DNA of 19,450 nt, taken from the NCBI GenBank assembly GCA_001839685.1, contig MLAK01001246.1, positions 6,475-25,924 on the forward strand, given 5' to 3'. This DNA comes from Tritrichomonas foetus (Eukaryota; Parabasalia; Tritrichomonadida; Tritrichomonadidae). Position 1 is the stretch's first letter, and every line of letters starts with the position of its first letter. Position numbers and translations under genes: made by a program. Below, one piece after another: positions 9,635 to 17,680 of the stretch. A model generated the notes under the pieces. That model was not told the origin of the DNA and did not search any database. It worked only from the letters and a program-made list of their open reading frames with translations.

Positions 9635-10043
9635 ATGAATCTGTTTATATATATATAATTTAATAATCATATAATTATATTTTCATAAAAATGTTATTAA
9701 AATGCCAAAATTCGTGTTGTAACTCTTTTGTTTGAAATAGCTTTTGGTTATATTTATATATTCTCGAATGGATTTTATAATTCATCATCTAGACAAGGGC
9801 AATTTTTCCTCGAATTGGAAGAAAATTTATGAAATTGTTGATAATCAATTTCGAAAATTTTTTTTGGTATACACGTTATTCGATGGTATGAAATCTTCAG
9901 GGATCGCTTCTTTTTTATGAACTAAACTTTTCATTTTGATACCATTTCAATAATATGATTTGATATCATGAAAAAAGTAGTTTTATCATTTTTTCCTCTG
10001 AAATAACATTAGCTAGTTTCTCTACTTTTCAAATTCTTTATTT
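9635..10043. other. Intergenic region
   Basis: AT-rich DNA without comb blocks between the WD40 gene and the small helical gene. TATATATA and TAATAATTTAATAATC-like sequence follows the WD40 stop. No ORF of note was seen. Confidence 0.6.
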
Positions 10044-10048
10044 TCATT
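10044..10048 (+). promoter_or_regulatory. Initiator (Inr) TCATT
   Basis: TCATT fits TCA(+1)(C/T)(A/T). The +1 A at 10046 is 11 bases before the ATG at 10057, the usual trichomonad spacing. It supports the start of the downstream gene. Confidence 0.5.
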
Positions 10049-10056
10049 TTGGTTGA

Positions 10057-10539
10057 ATGGAAAAAGGAGAAGCTTCACAAGTCCAGAAGTTCATTAAAAG
10101 TCAAACACATCAAAAAATTGGAGATTTTCAACAAGAAAACATATTGGAACGGCAGAAACCAATCATTGATCAACATCTCAACGACATTTTCGAAAAAGTA
10201 TCGAAGTTACAAAGTTTAAATTCGTATCAAGAAAGACTTTTTTCTTCCATCAAAAGTGAAGAATCAAAACAAACCAATTATTTAAACAATATAACTACCA
10301 TTCTTTCCCAAATCATTTATCTTTCAATTCGTCATGATTTTTATGAAGACGTTGATAAAAAAATTATGTGAAAAACAAGTTCACTTTGTATTAATAATAT
10401 TCTTAATAGTGGAACATTTATCAACTGCAATCATAGATCTCTTCATTTTCTTTACACATTAATAATGTCATTGCAAAAATCAGAAAGAAATGAAAACAAA
10501 TATTTCAATGAAGAAGTTTATTCACAAATTCATGAATAG
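10057..10539 (+). pseudogene. Small helical protein with in-frame TGA
   Basis: ATG at 10057 follows an initiator motif. The first 104 residues are polar and helix-prone (HLNDIFEKVSKLQSLNSYQE, LNNITTILSQIIYLSIRHDF). TGA at 10369-10371 interrupts the frame, which then stays open for another 55 codons in the same register (KTSSLCINNILNSGTFINC, then LHFLYTLIMSLQKSERNENK) to TAG at 10537-10539. The continued text has similar composition, so a nonsense mutation, a sequencing error or a shorter functional protein are all possible. No family is recognised. No comb block lies here, so codon content is trustworthy. Confidence 0.5.
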
Positions 10540-10766
10540 TAATATTTATAAAAAATAAATTTAGAGAAAGAAGATATATCTATTTAAAAATTTGAGAAAA
10601 ATGTTTTTTTTTCTCCCAGACTGTCTTACAGATTTTTGTTAGATTAATTCACTATATTCTAGAGAAGATGATGTGTTGAATAAGCCGGAGAAAATATGGG
10701 ATAGTTGCATAAGTTATTGAGATAAGAAAATAAACCATATAAATTCTCAAAACAATTCAACGCACG
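10540..10766. other. Intergenic region
   Basis: AT-rich DNA downstream of the small helical gene and leading into the long poly-A tract. It includes a natural run of T at about 10604-10612. No gene was seen. Confidence 0.55.

Positions 10767-10847
<81 letters not shown>
10767..10847 (+). repeat. Uninterrupted 81-base poly-A tract
   Basis: Eighty-one consecutive A. The first base, 10767, is also equal to 8 modulo 53, so the tract starts exactly on the comb register although the last clear tooth is 1.4 kb away. It could be an extended comb artefact or a true homopolymer, for example a retroposed tail; no retroposed gene was recognised upstream. Confidence 0.8.
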
Positions 10848-10849
<2 letters not shown>

Positions 10850-11193
10850 TAAACAATCAAATTTGAGAAAAACGACGTTTAAAATGAAGGACCTCTTTGA
10901 TGAAAATTTTCTGCTTTCTGTTCCTGTTAGAAAATATATTTTTCTATCAAACGAAATTTTAAAAAACCGTTTCGTATTTTAACATTCACTCGTACAACTT
11001 TTTCACAAAACTCCATTTTTCAAAAAAGCTACTTTTGACCCCAATATTTTGGGGAAATGTGTGAATTTTATGTGAAAAGGTAATTCTTTACCAGTGAGAA
11101 AATATAATTAATCAAAAAAAATTTTTCGATGAAATCAAAATTATATTTTTGTGAATTTTATTGTATTCCTTAAAACATGCTAGATTTTTGATA
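10848..11193. other. Intergenic region before palindromic repeats
   Basis: AT-rich DNA with short T and A runs and no ORF or family similarity. Confidence 0.55.
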
Positions 11194-11237
11194 TTTTGTG
11201 TGAAATTTGCAAAAAAATACAATGGCATCCTAAAAGC

Positions 11238-11331
11238 AACAAAATCTGGAAATTAAGAAATAATTTGAATATTGATAAAATCACGTGATTTTATCAATAT
11301 TCAAATTATTTCTTAATTTCCAGATTTTGTT
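11238..11331. repeat. Perfect 94-bp palindrome, copy 1
   Basis: Two 47-base arms with no spacer, centred on CACGTG at 11282-11287 (axis between 11284 and 11285). Left arm pairing begins AACAAAATCTGGAAATT; the first mismatch is 11237 against 11332. It could extrude as a cruciform or hairpin. Confidence 0.9.
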
Positions 11332-11367
11332 TGAAATCTGTAAAACATACAATAGCATCATAAAAGC

Positions 11368-11461
11368 AACAAAATCTGGAAATTAAGAAATAATTTGAAT
11401 ATTGATAAAATCACGTGATTTTATCAATATTCAAATTATTTCTTAATTTCCAGATTTTGTT
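11368..11461. repeat. Perfect 94-bp palindrome, copy 2
   Basis: Same 94 bases as copy 1, displaced by exactly 130, and again centred on CACGTG. Perfect identity of arms and copies points to a recent duplication, or to an inverted-duplication artefact in cloning or sequencing. Confidence 0.9.
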
Positions 11462-11515
11462 TGAAATCTGTAAAACATACAATAGCATCATAAAAGCAAC
11501 AAAATCTGGAAATTA

Positions 11516-11678
11516 CCGAAATCATGAGAATATCGACAAAGTTTAATTTCTTTCTTGGGGCTCCAAAAGAAATATTATATTGTTTAAACCTTCCCAAGTT
11601 TATATTCTCCACTTTTCCCCTAATACATCTTGCATCTCTTTCTGCCAAAAGTGATAAAGAATTCAATGATTTGTTCAC
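11516..11678 (-). other. Possible coding fragment, unrecognised
   Basis: On the - strand from an ATG at 11676-11678 about 53 codons read plausibly (MNKSLNSLSLLAERDARCIR, then VENINLG, FKQYNISFGAPRKKLNFVD) before running into the palindrome array, where the frame continues only by chance. It could be the 5' remnant of a gene broken by the repeat, or noise. No family is recognised. Confidence 0.2.
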
Positions 11679-11727
11679 TTTTTTCAGAAAAGTACGTTAA
11701 GAATTTTGATTCAATAAAAGTAATTAA

Positions 11728-11739
11728 GGGTGGAGTCTA
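11728..11739 (+). repeat. Left terminal inverted repeat
   Basis: GGGTGGAGTCTA, directly after TTAA. It pairs with 13859-13870 with one mismatch. Confidence 0.75.
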
Positions 11740-11757
11740 TTCAAATAAACGGGCACT

Positions 11758-11762
11758 TCACT
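11758..11762 (+). promoter_or_regulatory. Initiator (Inr) TCACT for the transposase
   Basis: TCACT fits TCA(+1)(C/T)(A/T), with the +1 A at 11760, 9 bases before the ATG at 11769. The element thus appears to carry its own host-type start site just inside the left end. Confidence 0.5.
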
Positions 11763-11768
11763 TTTTGA

Positions 11769-12953
11769 ATGAGTCGTAGGAATAAACAGGCAAAACACCT
11801 TCATAAAATCGCCGAAAACAAGAAAAAAACAAGCCGTTATGTAATTGTATGTCNCAAAATGTTCGTTCTTTCGTTATATTTTACTGGAATGAATTATACG
11901 GCTGCTTCAATAATGTTATTGCTAAACAATATTGTAGCCCCTTCCAAGTCATCATTTTATTCTTGTCAACAAGAAATAGCACCATTAATACTTCAATATG
12001 CACGCGAAAATGCAGAAAATGAATTGAAAAAAGTACCATTTAGATCTCCTGTGGCTATTGATGGATCCTGGTCCAGCCGTAGAAATGCTCAATTTTGCAT
12101 TGTTGATGCTATTTCAATAGAAACCAAAAAAATTATCGATTTTGAAATTGTTATAAAATCTACTTCTAAAATAAAAGGTAATTACCATGGACCAAGTAAT
12201 TTGATGGAAGCTGAGGGCTTCAAGAGAATGTTCCCTCGATTGTTAAACTTTAAAAAAGTTTCATCCATTGTAATAGATGGTGATGTCAAAATTCCTAAAC
12301 TTGTTAATCAAATGAGTCCTGATGTTCAGGTATTAAGGGATTATACCCATTACTTTAAAAACTTGCCTAATTTATTTAAAAAATATAACAAAAATACTAA
12401 AGGAAAACTTCGTGGAACAAAAACACAAATTATAAATCAATTCAAATCAATTCTATTTTCAGAGTCTAATGTTATTCTAAGATATCAAAGAATACAAGAG
12501 TTAAAATTTAGCATTATTAACAAAATCAAGAATATAGACAGAAATACTATTGACGCTATCACATCACTTTTTGGCGAATTACTCGCATTTTCAGTAAATT
12601 TTCATCAAGGTGTTACCACCAATTATTGTGAATCGTACCATAATATAAAAGCTCATCTGGCTCCAAAAATGTTTTCTTATGGAATAAGTTGGGTTCCTCG
12701 AATGGCATGCTCCATCCTGCAGTATAACAATCCCAATTTCTGGCTGTTTGAGCTGTTAAGAAGATTGAAAATAACTGCATTATCAATAGAAACGATTATT
12801 GATTTGGTGAATATTTTTAAAACCAAAGTAAAAGCAAACCAAAAAAAGAAGCAACCTGAAAAAGTGCATCAAACTAACAAAAGTAGAATTATACGTTCTC
12901 GAAAATCATCTATTCCCATAAGCAGATCAATGGAATATTTAGCACACAAATAA
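11769..12953 (+). CDS. DDE transposase, Kolobok/Mutator-like
   Basis: Encodes 394 residues from ATG 11769 to TAA 12951-12953, which lies in a TAATAAA context. A putative DNA-binding N-terminal part (about residues 1-90) precedes a DDE core. Probable catalytic residues are D98 in PVAIDGSWSSR, D170 or D172 in SIVIDGDVK, and E288 in NYCESYHN. Family-type landmarks include IDFEIVIK, GPSNLMEAEGFKR, the DYTHYFKNL region, and an ESYHNIKAHLAPK stretch followed by WVPRMACSILQYNN. A basic C-terminal tail (KVKANQKKKQPEK) may be a nuclear localisation signal. No internal stop or frameshift is seen; residue 29 is unknown because of an N. It cuts and rejoins the element at TTAA sites (family knowledge). 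Assignment to DDE is firm; Kolobok specifically rests on the TTAA ends. Confidence 0.8.
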   Translation: MSRRNKQAKHLHKIAENKKKTSRYVIVCXKMFVLSLYFTGMNYTAASIMLLLNNIVAPSKSSFYSCQQEIAPLILQYARENAENELKKVPFRSPVAIDGSWSSRRNAQFCIVDAISIETKKIIDFEIVIKSTSKIKGNYHGPSNLMEAEGFKRMFPRLLNFKKVSSIVIDGDVKIPKLVNQMSPDVQVLRDYTHYFKNLPNLFKKYNKNTKGKLRGTKTQIINQFKSILFSESNVILRYQRIQELKFSIINKIKNIDRNTIDAITSLFGELLAFSVNFHQGVTTNYCESYHNIKAHLAPKMFSYGISWVPRMACSILQYNNPNFWLFELLRRLKITALSIETIIDLVNIFKTKVKANQKKKQPEKVHQTNKSRIIRSRKSSIPISRSMEYLAHK

Positions 12954-13090
12954 TAAATTTTTCCGAATTTGATATCTTTTTTTCTAGTTTTTTACTTTTT
13001 NTTTTTTTCATCTTTATTGTATACATTCCTTTATTTTAAAATGACTATACTGTAAATTTGTTACTTTTAGACTTTGGTGACTTAAAAACT

Positions 13091-13220
13091 ATCATTTTTG
13101 GAGAAAAATATATAAAAAGTCGTAATAACTTATCATTTTTAAATTATTACGCATAAATTTCTGCACTAATGTACTTAAAAGAATGTATAAAACAATAAAA
13201 TGAAGCGGTCTATTCAAATT
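13091..13220. repeat. Internal diverged repeat, copy A
   Basis: Shares the ordered landmarks TCATTTTT, AATAACTTATCATTTT, AATGTA and AAAATGAAGC(G/C)GG with 13570-13690. Both copies lie inside the transposon, in the same orientation. Confidence 0.5.
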
Positions 13221-13569
13221 TTTACAGAGAACGAATCTGATCTAATATCATATTCTGTGCATTTTTTTTTAATATTACTAATTTATTATTAGTATTTATT
13301 ATATTGTTTAAAAATGTACTTTTTATTCAAAATATAATTTATATGATGCGGATATTTTTAGTTTGAACCATAGATAATTGAATACTTTACATCACATCAA
13401 ACTAGGATCATTCTTTTCTTGAGAACAAAAGATTATTCTGTTATGGTATATCAATGAATATATGAGAATTGCCTATTAAAAGTAATCTACACCAGTGCTG
13501 GGAATTTTAATTGTCATTATCAGCGGTTACATTTATTCCTTAAATCGAATGGAAAATGTACGTTTAGCT

Positions 13570-13690
13570 CATTTTTCTCTGAAACAAAAAGTGGAAATAA
13601 CTTATCATTTTCGATGTGAAACGACAAATTAATTCATGGAAAATGTATTATAGTGCGTTACCAAAAGAAAAATGAAGCCGGATATTAAGA
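13570..13690. repeat. Internal diverged repeat, copy B
   Basis: Direct counterpart of 13091-13220, about 475 bases downstream. Similarity is moderate, suggesting an old duplication within the non-coding half of the element. Confidence 0.5.
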
Positions 13691-13858
13691 TTTATTTTTG
13701 TAGCAGAATTTGATATATATTATTTTTTCAAGAAGTTAATGTTTTGACATAGTATAGATTTTTAAATATAGTCTAAAAAAATATCATTATATATTCATCT
13801 TTGTTTTTACTGTTAACATGATAATAGCGAAGATAAAACCAGCCAAATTATTGGCGGT

Positions 13859-13870
13859 TAAACTCCACCC
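13859..13870 (-). repeat. Right terminal inverted repeat
   Basis: TAAACTCCACCC, the inverse of the left end with one mismatch, directly before the TTAA duplication at 13871-13874. Confidence 0.75.
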
Positions 13871-13877
13871 TTAAGGA

Positions 13878-14260
13878 TATCAAGGACACTTTTTAAAAGA
13901 AAAAGATCGGTTTTCATTCAAAAAATTACAGTTCGATACTTTTTCAATCATTTACAAAAAATAAAATATAGAAAAAAAATATTTTTTTTAGAAGAGGCAG
14001 TGCATATACTGCATCATTGAAAAAAGTTCAAGATTGCGTCATAAAAAGGCACGGATGATGGAAAAGCGAGGCATATCAACGATATGTATGCGTAGAGCCT
14101 GAAAGAACTGGAAAAGAAATTTCAGAAGTTATCTAATATACAAGAAAATTAAAATATTTTTTTTTTCTATATTTTATTTTTTGTAAATAATTGAAAAAGT
14201 AGCGACAGTAATTTTTTGTCGAAAACAGAGCTTTTTCCTTTAAAAAGTGGCCATTTGATA
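13878..14260. mobile_element. MITE-like element with long inverted repeats
   Basis: The left arm (13878 to about 13989) and right arm (about 14151-14260) are inverted copies, about 85-90 percent alike. Shared landmarks include TATCAA at the tip, GCCACTTTTTAAA-type sequence, GAAAAAG, AAAAAATTACAG or its variant, TACTTTTTCAAT(C/T)ATTTAC and AAAAAATAAAATATAGAAAA. The central 160 bases are non-coding. Size, lack of a gene and long arms fit a foldback or miniature inverted-repeat element. It begins 4 bases after the Kolobok-like element's TTAA, so one may have inserted beside the other. No clear target duplication was identified. Confidence 0.7.
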
Positions 14261-14262
14261 AT

Positions 14263-14317
14263 TCTTTTTTTCTTTTCTTTTTCTTTTTCTTTTTTTTTTT
14301 TTCCCCTCCCCCCCTTA
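14263..14317. repeat. Polypyrimidine tract
   Basis: An almost pure T/C run of about 55 bases that passes from T-rich to C-rich (CCCCTCCCCCCCC). Such tracts can form triplex DNA. It sits immediately outside the MITE-like right arm. Confidence 0.7.
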
Positions 14318-14459
14318 TTTCTCATAATTTTATTTAAATTACGGCATGATGAAAAAGTTCAGTAAAATCTCTATCTGAAGACTTTACTACCTTGACGATT
14401 AGTTTTTTTTAAATGATTTGTTATTAAAAGGAATATACTTTCAGCTTTTAACAATTTCT
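14318..14459. other. Spacer
   Basis: AT-rich spacer between the polypyrimidine tract and the - strand DDE fragment. No terminal inverted repeat for the transposase was found. Confidence 0.4.
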
Positions 14460-15076
14460 TCATGATATAATGAAGTGAACTTGTGTTGTACAATAGAAAA
14501 AAATTGGGTCAAAAAAACAGGTACTCGGGGCAGTATAGGAAATTGATATATTTTTTAGACTCGTTAATTCTTTATTTTCATCATCTACTTGATGAAACTT
14601 TGCATTGTCAATAAGGAAAAAGACATTTGGTGAATGTGATGGGAACATATCTACTAATGCAGATATCAAGCCATTCAAAGAACATATATTGTATGGTTCA
14701 TTTGATAGCACCAATAAAACGATACTATGAAACGAATTACATGCGATTAAATATACTGGTCGTAGGTTTTTCAGTTTATGGATTGGATTATATATCTGCC
14801 CTTTATAATTATTTGGCACCACAGCTGAATTCACATGCAATTTTTTAATGTTAAAAGGTTTTTCATCTATTGAATAACAATTTCGATAACATATTTTGTG
14901 AATGATTCTATCTGTCAAAACTGATGGAATATCGCTCAATCTGCAATCGGCTGCTCCAGTTTGTATAGTCCTTCTTTTAGTAAGCTTTCGCATTACTTTC
15001 CTAAAATATTCATTTGAGATTTGAACATGCGGGTATTCTTGATGAAAGTCATGATATAACTGCAAAGAAAAATATT
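14460..15076 (-). pseudogene. Tc1/mariner/IS630-type DDE transposase C-terminal part
   Basis: About 205 residues read from the TAA at 15075-15077 down to TGA at 14460-14462, without a genuine ATG at the open end. An HTH-like segment (VQISNEYFRKVMRKL) is followed by a DDE core: first acidic site in SIDEKPFNI, second in FFLIDNAKFHQ, then SYTAPSTCFFDPI, where the family usually has a proline-rich SPxxNPIE. The third acidic residue expected just after DPI is absent (Phe in a T run), suggesting damage or a slippage error there. Upstream on the same strand lies an HTH protein that is probably its N-terminal half. The lack of a start codon and of a connected frame make this a broken copy. Confidence 0.65.
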
Positions 15077-15262
15077 AAATAAGGTAAAAGTTGTTCAACC
15101 AGAAGAATAATAATGTCGTGAGAATAAAACTGGTCTTTGCATCGAGCGTATAGCAACAGGTAATATAATATAGATATTCCTAATAAAGTAATATCTGGTT
15201 AAGTTTATGATGAAGATGGGAACTTAATCATTTTTATTTCAAAAAAAAGATCTCAAACAAAA

Positions 15263-15409
15263 TTAATTAATTGTTTGTTTAAGTATTTCGAATAATTCCT
15301 TTTTTAATTCATCACTTTGATACATTTCTCTGAGAAATTCACGAACTTCGTTATTAAATTCTCCTATACATTCGCATTTTGAAGCAAAATAATGTATTAG
15401 TTTATTCAT
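15263..15409 (-). other. 48-residue helical open frame
   Basis: ATG at 15407-15409 to TAA at 15263-15265, reading MNKLIHYFASKCECIGEFNN, then a helical stretch ending DELKKELFEILKQTIN. It is in the same frame as the upstream HTH gene, separated from it by two TAA (15485-15487 and 15434-15436). It could be a separate small protein or a continuation of the HTH protein interrupted by stops. No family is recognised. Confidence 0.35.
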
Positions 15410-15484
15410 ATCATCAAATTTCTTAAAAAGGTATTAATAACTATGAATGGTAAAACTACTTGTATTGTATCTGAAATAGATTGG

Positions 15485-15973
15485 TTAATACCGTACTTGT
15501 GGTATTACAGTTGCTGGAATCACTTCACTTTGATACCTTTTTAAGAAATTTGTCATCCAACCATATGACAAAGCAACTTGAAAATGTTCAAGAATAAAAT
15601 CAAGTACTTCACATTGAGACAATGGTGTTGATGCAATTGCATTAGATTTGATAAATTCGAGGACTTGTTTTTCTTGAATGTCAGTTAGTGATTTTGGTCT
15701 TCCATCATTTTTGTGGCTTTTTCTGGCTTGCTTGAGACTTCGTGTCAAAATTTTCCTGGATATCCCGAAGAGTTACTTCACATTTCTTTTGGTTGTTATT
15801 ATATCGTCAAATTCTGAAAAGATCTNATAAACTTTGGCAATTTGTGAATATCGATATTGACAGCTTGAAAGCTTCAAACTTCGTTTTAATGACATATAAA
15901 GGCGCTGCCTGAATAATGTTTGTGCACGGTTAATCAATTCTTCAAACAGAATCGGAGTGGCTGCTTTATTCAT
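15485..15973 (-). pseudogene. Transposase HTH N-terminal part with in-frame TAA
   Basis: From ATG 15971-15973 (MNKAATPILFEELINRAQ) one frame runs to TAA at 15485-15487, broken only by TAA at 15773-15775; an N at 15826 hides one residue. After that stop, the basic KQARKSHKNDGRPKSLTD leads into a helix-turn-helix (EKQVLEFIKSNAIASTPLSQ, then LSYGWMTNFLKRYQ), typical of pogo/Tc1-like DNA-binding regions. The GRPKSLT hook before the second HTH is characteristic of the superfamily. The DDE fragment at 14460-15076 lies downstream on the same strand with about 400 bases between. This is probably the remnant of one transposase gene. It may instead be a separate HTH protein of the neighbouring mobile DNA. 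Confidence 0.6.
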
Positions 15974-15998
15974 CGCGAAAATCTGGAAACAACAATGA

Positions 15999-16490
15999 AA
16001 AAATCTAAAAGTACGAAAAAAGCCAGGACACAATTTTATTAATGACTGTATAATATATTATTTTGCCTGTTATCTTTCTTATCTTGAACGAATAAGAGAC
16101 AAAATTGTTTATAATAGAAATAACAGAAGAATAGTTGAAAAGGAAAAAATGATCTAGGATAGTGATGATAAAATAGAAAACCTTATAAAGAGAATTAATG
16201 TAATTGAAAAAGAATCAATTATGAGGGATTGTGAAATGAATCTAAAAAATCGATTTGTTGATGATTCTGCAAAAATAATTAATGAACTGAAAGAAAAAAA
16301 CGAAGAATTAGAAAAACAAAATGAAGAATTGGTAAATAACAATAATGAACTGATTAATCAATTTGATGCATTAGATAAAGATTATAATAAAGCACTTACT
16401 AATTTTACGATATTACGTAGAAATTATGATGAAGTTAAAAATAGATTAAATCAAATTAATCACAATGTTGTATCGTGGAATCAAAAATAA
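15999..16490 (+). pseudogene. Coiled-coil protein of the Maverick-like block
   Basis: One frame is open from 15999 to TAA at 16488-16490 except for TAG at 16155-16157. Protein-like text before the TAG (YLERIRDKIVYNRNNRRIVE) continues smoothly after it (DSDDKIENLIKRINVIEKES), so the coding region is longer than the stretch after the ATG at 16221. The second half is a strong coiled coil: IINELKEKNEELEKQNEELV, then LINQFDALDKDYNKALTNF. The true start is not seen; an ATG at 15995 opens a neighbouring frame (KKSKSTKKARTQFY) and may be the N-terminus before a frameshift. It ends 60 bases upstream of the packaging ATPase ATG on the same strand. The function is unknown; it may be a structural protein of the element (inference). 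Confidence 0.5.
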
Positions 16491-16550
16491 AACTTTATAA
16501 ACTAAGATTTGATGATTTTCTTTAGAATATTTTTTGAAAAAAAGATAAAA

Positions 16551-17339
16551 ATGTCATTTACAGATTTAGAAAATGAAATTTATATGAAACTAAAGCAGAA
16601 TAAAAATGAATTAAAAGTAGAAAAGATTCATGAAATTGATCCAGATATAATTTCAAAATGTAATTCCATTAATGTATTTCTTGGAAAAGCAGGAAATGGG
16701 AAATCATTTAATATTTATCAAACATTTGCCAAAATATCTTTAGTTTCACCAAATACACATTTAATAATCTATATTTCTAAAACAGNAAGACNTAATGATA
16801 AAACTTTTGATTTATTTGAAGAATTTATTAAGATTCCAATTTTATTTTGTTCAATAAATGAAGCAGTTCCATTATGTGATGAAATCTTTCAATGGAAAGA
16901 AATTTATCGAAAAATGAAAGAAGGAGAATTTGATGAAGATTATATAGATATTGATGAAATGTGTAGAGTCTTACAAACTTAAAATGTGAAACAACCATGG
17001 CTACATACTTTTGTATATTTTGAAGATTCTCATCAAAATCCTTTAATTTATGGAAATAATAAAACTTTATATTTTCTTCAACGAATTCCTTTATTTAGAC
17101 ATGATCAAACTGCTTATTATTTTGCTATTCAAATATTAAAGGGTTTTCCTATTGACATTAAAACTCAAATTACTGATTTATTCTTATATCCAGGTTATTC
17201 TGTTCAATATATAAAATTAATTTTGAATAATATAAATTTAAAAGAAGATCGAGATTGTTTTATTGAAAGTTATAAAAAACTTAAGAAAAAAAAATCTGTA
17301 AATATAAATAAAGAAACTGGAAATATTGAGCTTTATTAA
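16551..17339 (+). pseudogene. Maverick/Polinton packaging ATPase (A32/FtsK type)
   Basis: Starts at ATG 16551 (MSFTDLENEIYMKLKQNK) and reads to TAA at 17337-17339, about 262 residues, with one in-frame TAA at 16980-16982. The Walker A motif is GKAGNGKS at residues 45-52, preceded by a beta strand (INVFL). The Walker B-like strand is TFVYFEDSH, just after the in-frame TAA. NPLIYGNNK, then FRHDQTAYYFAIQILKGFP, follow where the sensor region lies in A32-like ATPases. Such enzymes pump DNA into capsids of Polinton/Maverick-type and related viruses. Two N (16786 and 16792) lie between Walker A and B. Length and motif order fit an otherwise complete enzyme. The single stop makes it either a pseudogene or an instance of altered decoding. 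Confidence 0.7.
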
Positions 17340-17359
17340 AATTTTTTATTTCATCATAA

Positions 17360-17680
17360 ATGCAAACTAGATCACATACAGACCTTAATGATATAAATAT
17401 CGATGATGTTCAGGAAGAATCATCAACTTCACAATTTGGAACAATTTATACTACTAAAGATGGATGGAGAGTTGGAAATGGTGGAAGATCTCTGAGTTAA
17501 ATTGACGCAGATGCTTGGTATAACTTAGAAGTATTAGTTGATTTAAAGCAACTTGGCGTTTTTATAAATGGTGGATATACAACATTTAATCATAATAAAA
17601 GAGAACATGTTAATCATGTTAATATATCATTAGGAAAGATAACTAATAAACGAAAAAAAAAAATAAGATCCAAAAGATGA
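17360..17680 (+). pseudogene. Unrecognised Maverick-associated protein, in-frame TAA
   Basis: ATG 17360 (MQTRSHTDLNDINIDDVQEE) reads 46 codons to TAA 17498-17500, then stays open for 59 more (IDADAWYNLEVLVDLKQLG, then FINGGYTTFN) to TGA 17678-17680. TCATA at 17354-17358 lies just upstream and could be an initiator. The end overlaps the next gene's ATG as ATGA. An 11-A run at 17653-17663, which is off the comb register, precedes the stop, so a slippage frameshift into the next frame is possible and the two genes could be one. No family is recognised. Confidence 0.45.

Larger units (their letters stand above)
11194..11515. repeat. 130-bp tandem repeat carrying palindromes
   Basis: The string AAAATCTGGA recurs at 11241, 11371 and 11501, exactly 130 bases apart. 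Two full units are nearly identical, and the third is cut after AAATTA at about 11515. The linker between palindromes (ATTTTGTTTGAAATCTG through TAAAAGCAAC) also occurs in a diverged copy at about 11194-11240 before the first palindrome. The array therefore has about two and a half units. Confidence 0.9.
12954..13858. other. Transposon 3' non-coding part
   Basis: AT-rich sequence between the transposase stop and the right end of the element, with an N at 13001. No ORF was seen. It contains two diverged copies of a segment of about 130 bases, listed separately. Confidence 0.6.
11724..13874 (+). mobile_element. Kolobok-like DNA transposon with TTAA target duplication
   Basis: The left end reads TTAA (11724-11727) then GGGTGGAGTCTA. 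The right end reads TAAACTCCACCC then TTAA (13871-13874). The terminal inverted repeat is therefore GGGTGGAGT(C/T)TA, 11 of 12 matched, flanked by TTAA duplications. The element body of about 2.14 kb (11728-13870) holds one transposase gene of a DDE type that, with TTAA sites, points to the Kolobok superfamily. piggyBac also uses TTAA, but its transposase looks different. The gene starts 41 bases inside the left end. The long 3' non-coding part contains duplicated segments. Ends and gene look intact, so the copy is probably young; an N at 11854 affects one codon. Confidence 0.8.

Noticed and set aside
14627..14848. 73-codon + strand frame
   Set aside because: It is opposite the DDE transposase fragment, which has recognisable motifs on the - strand.
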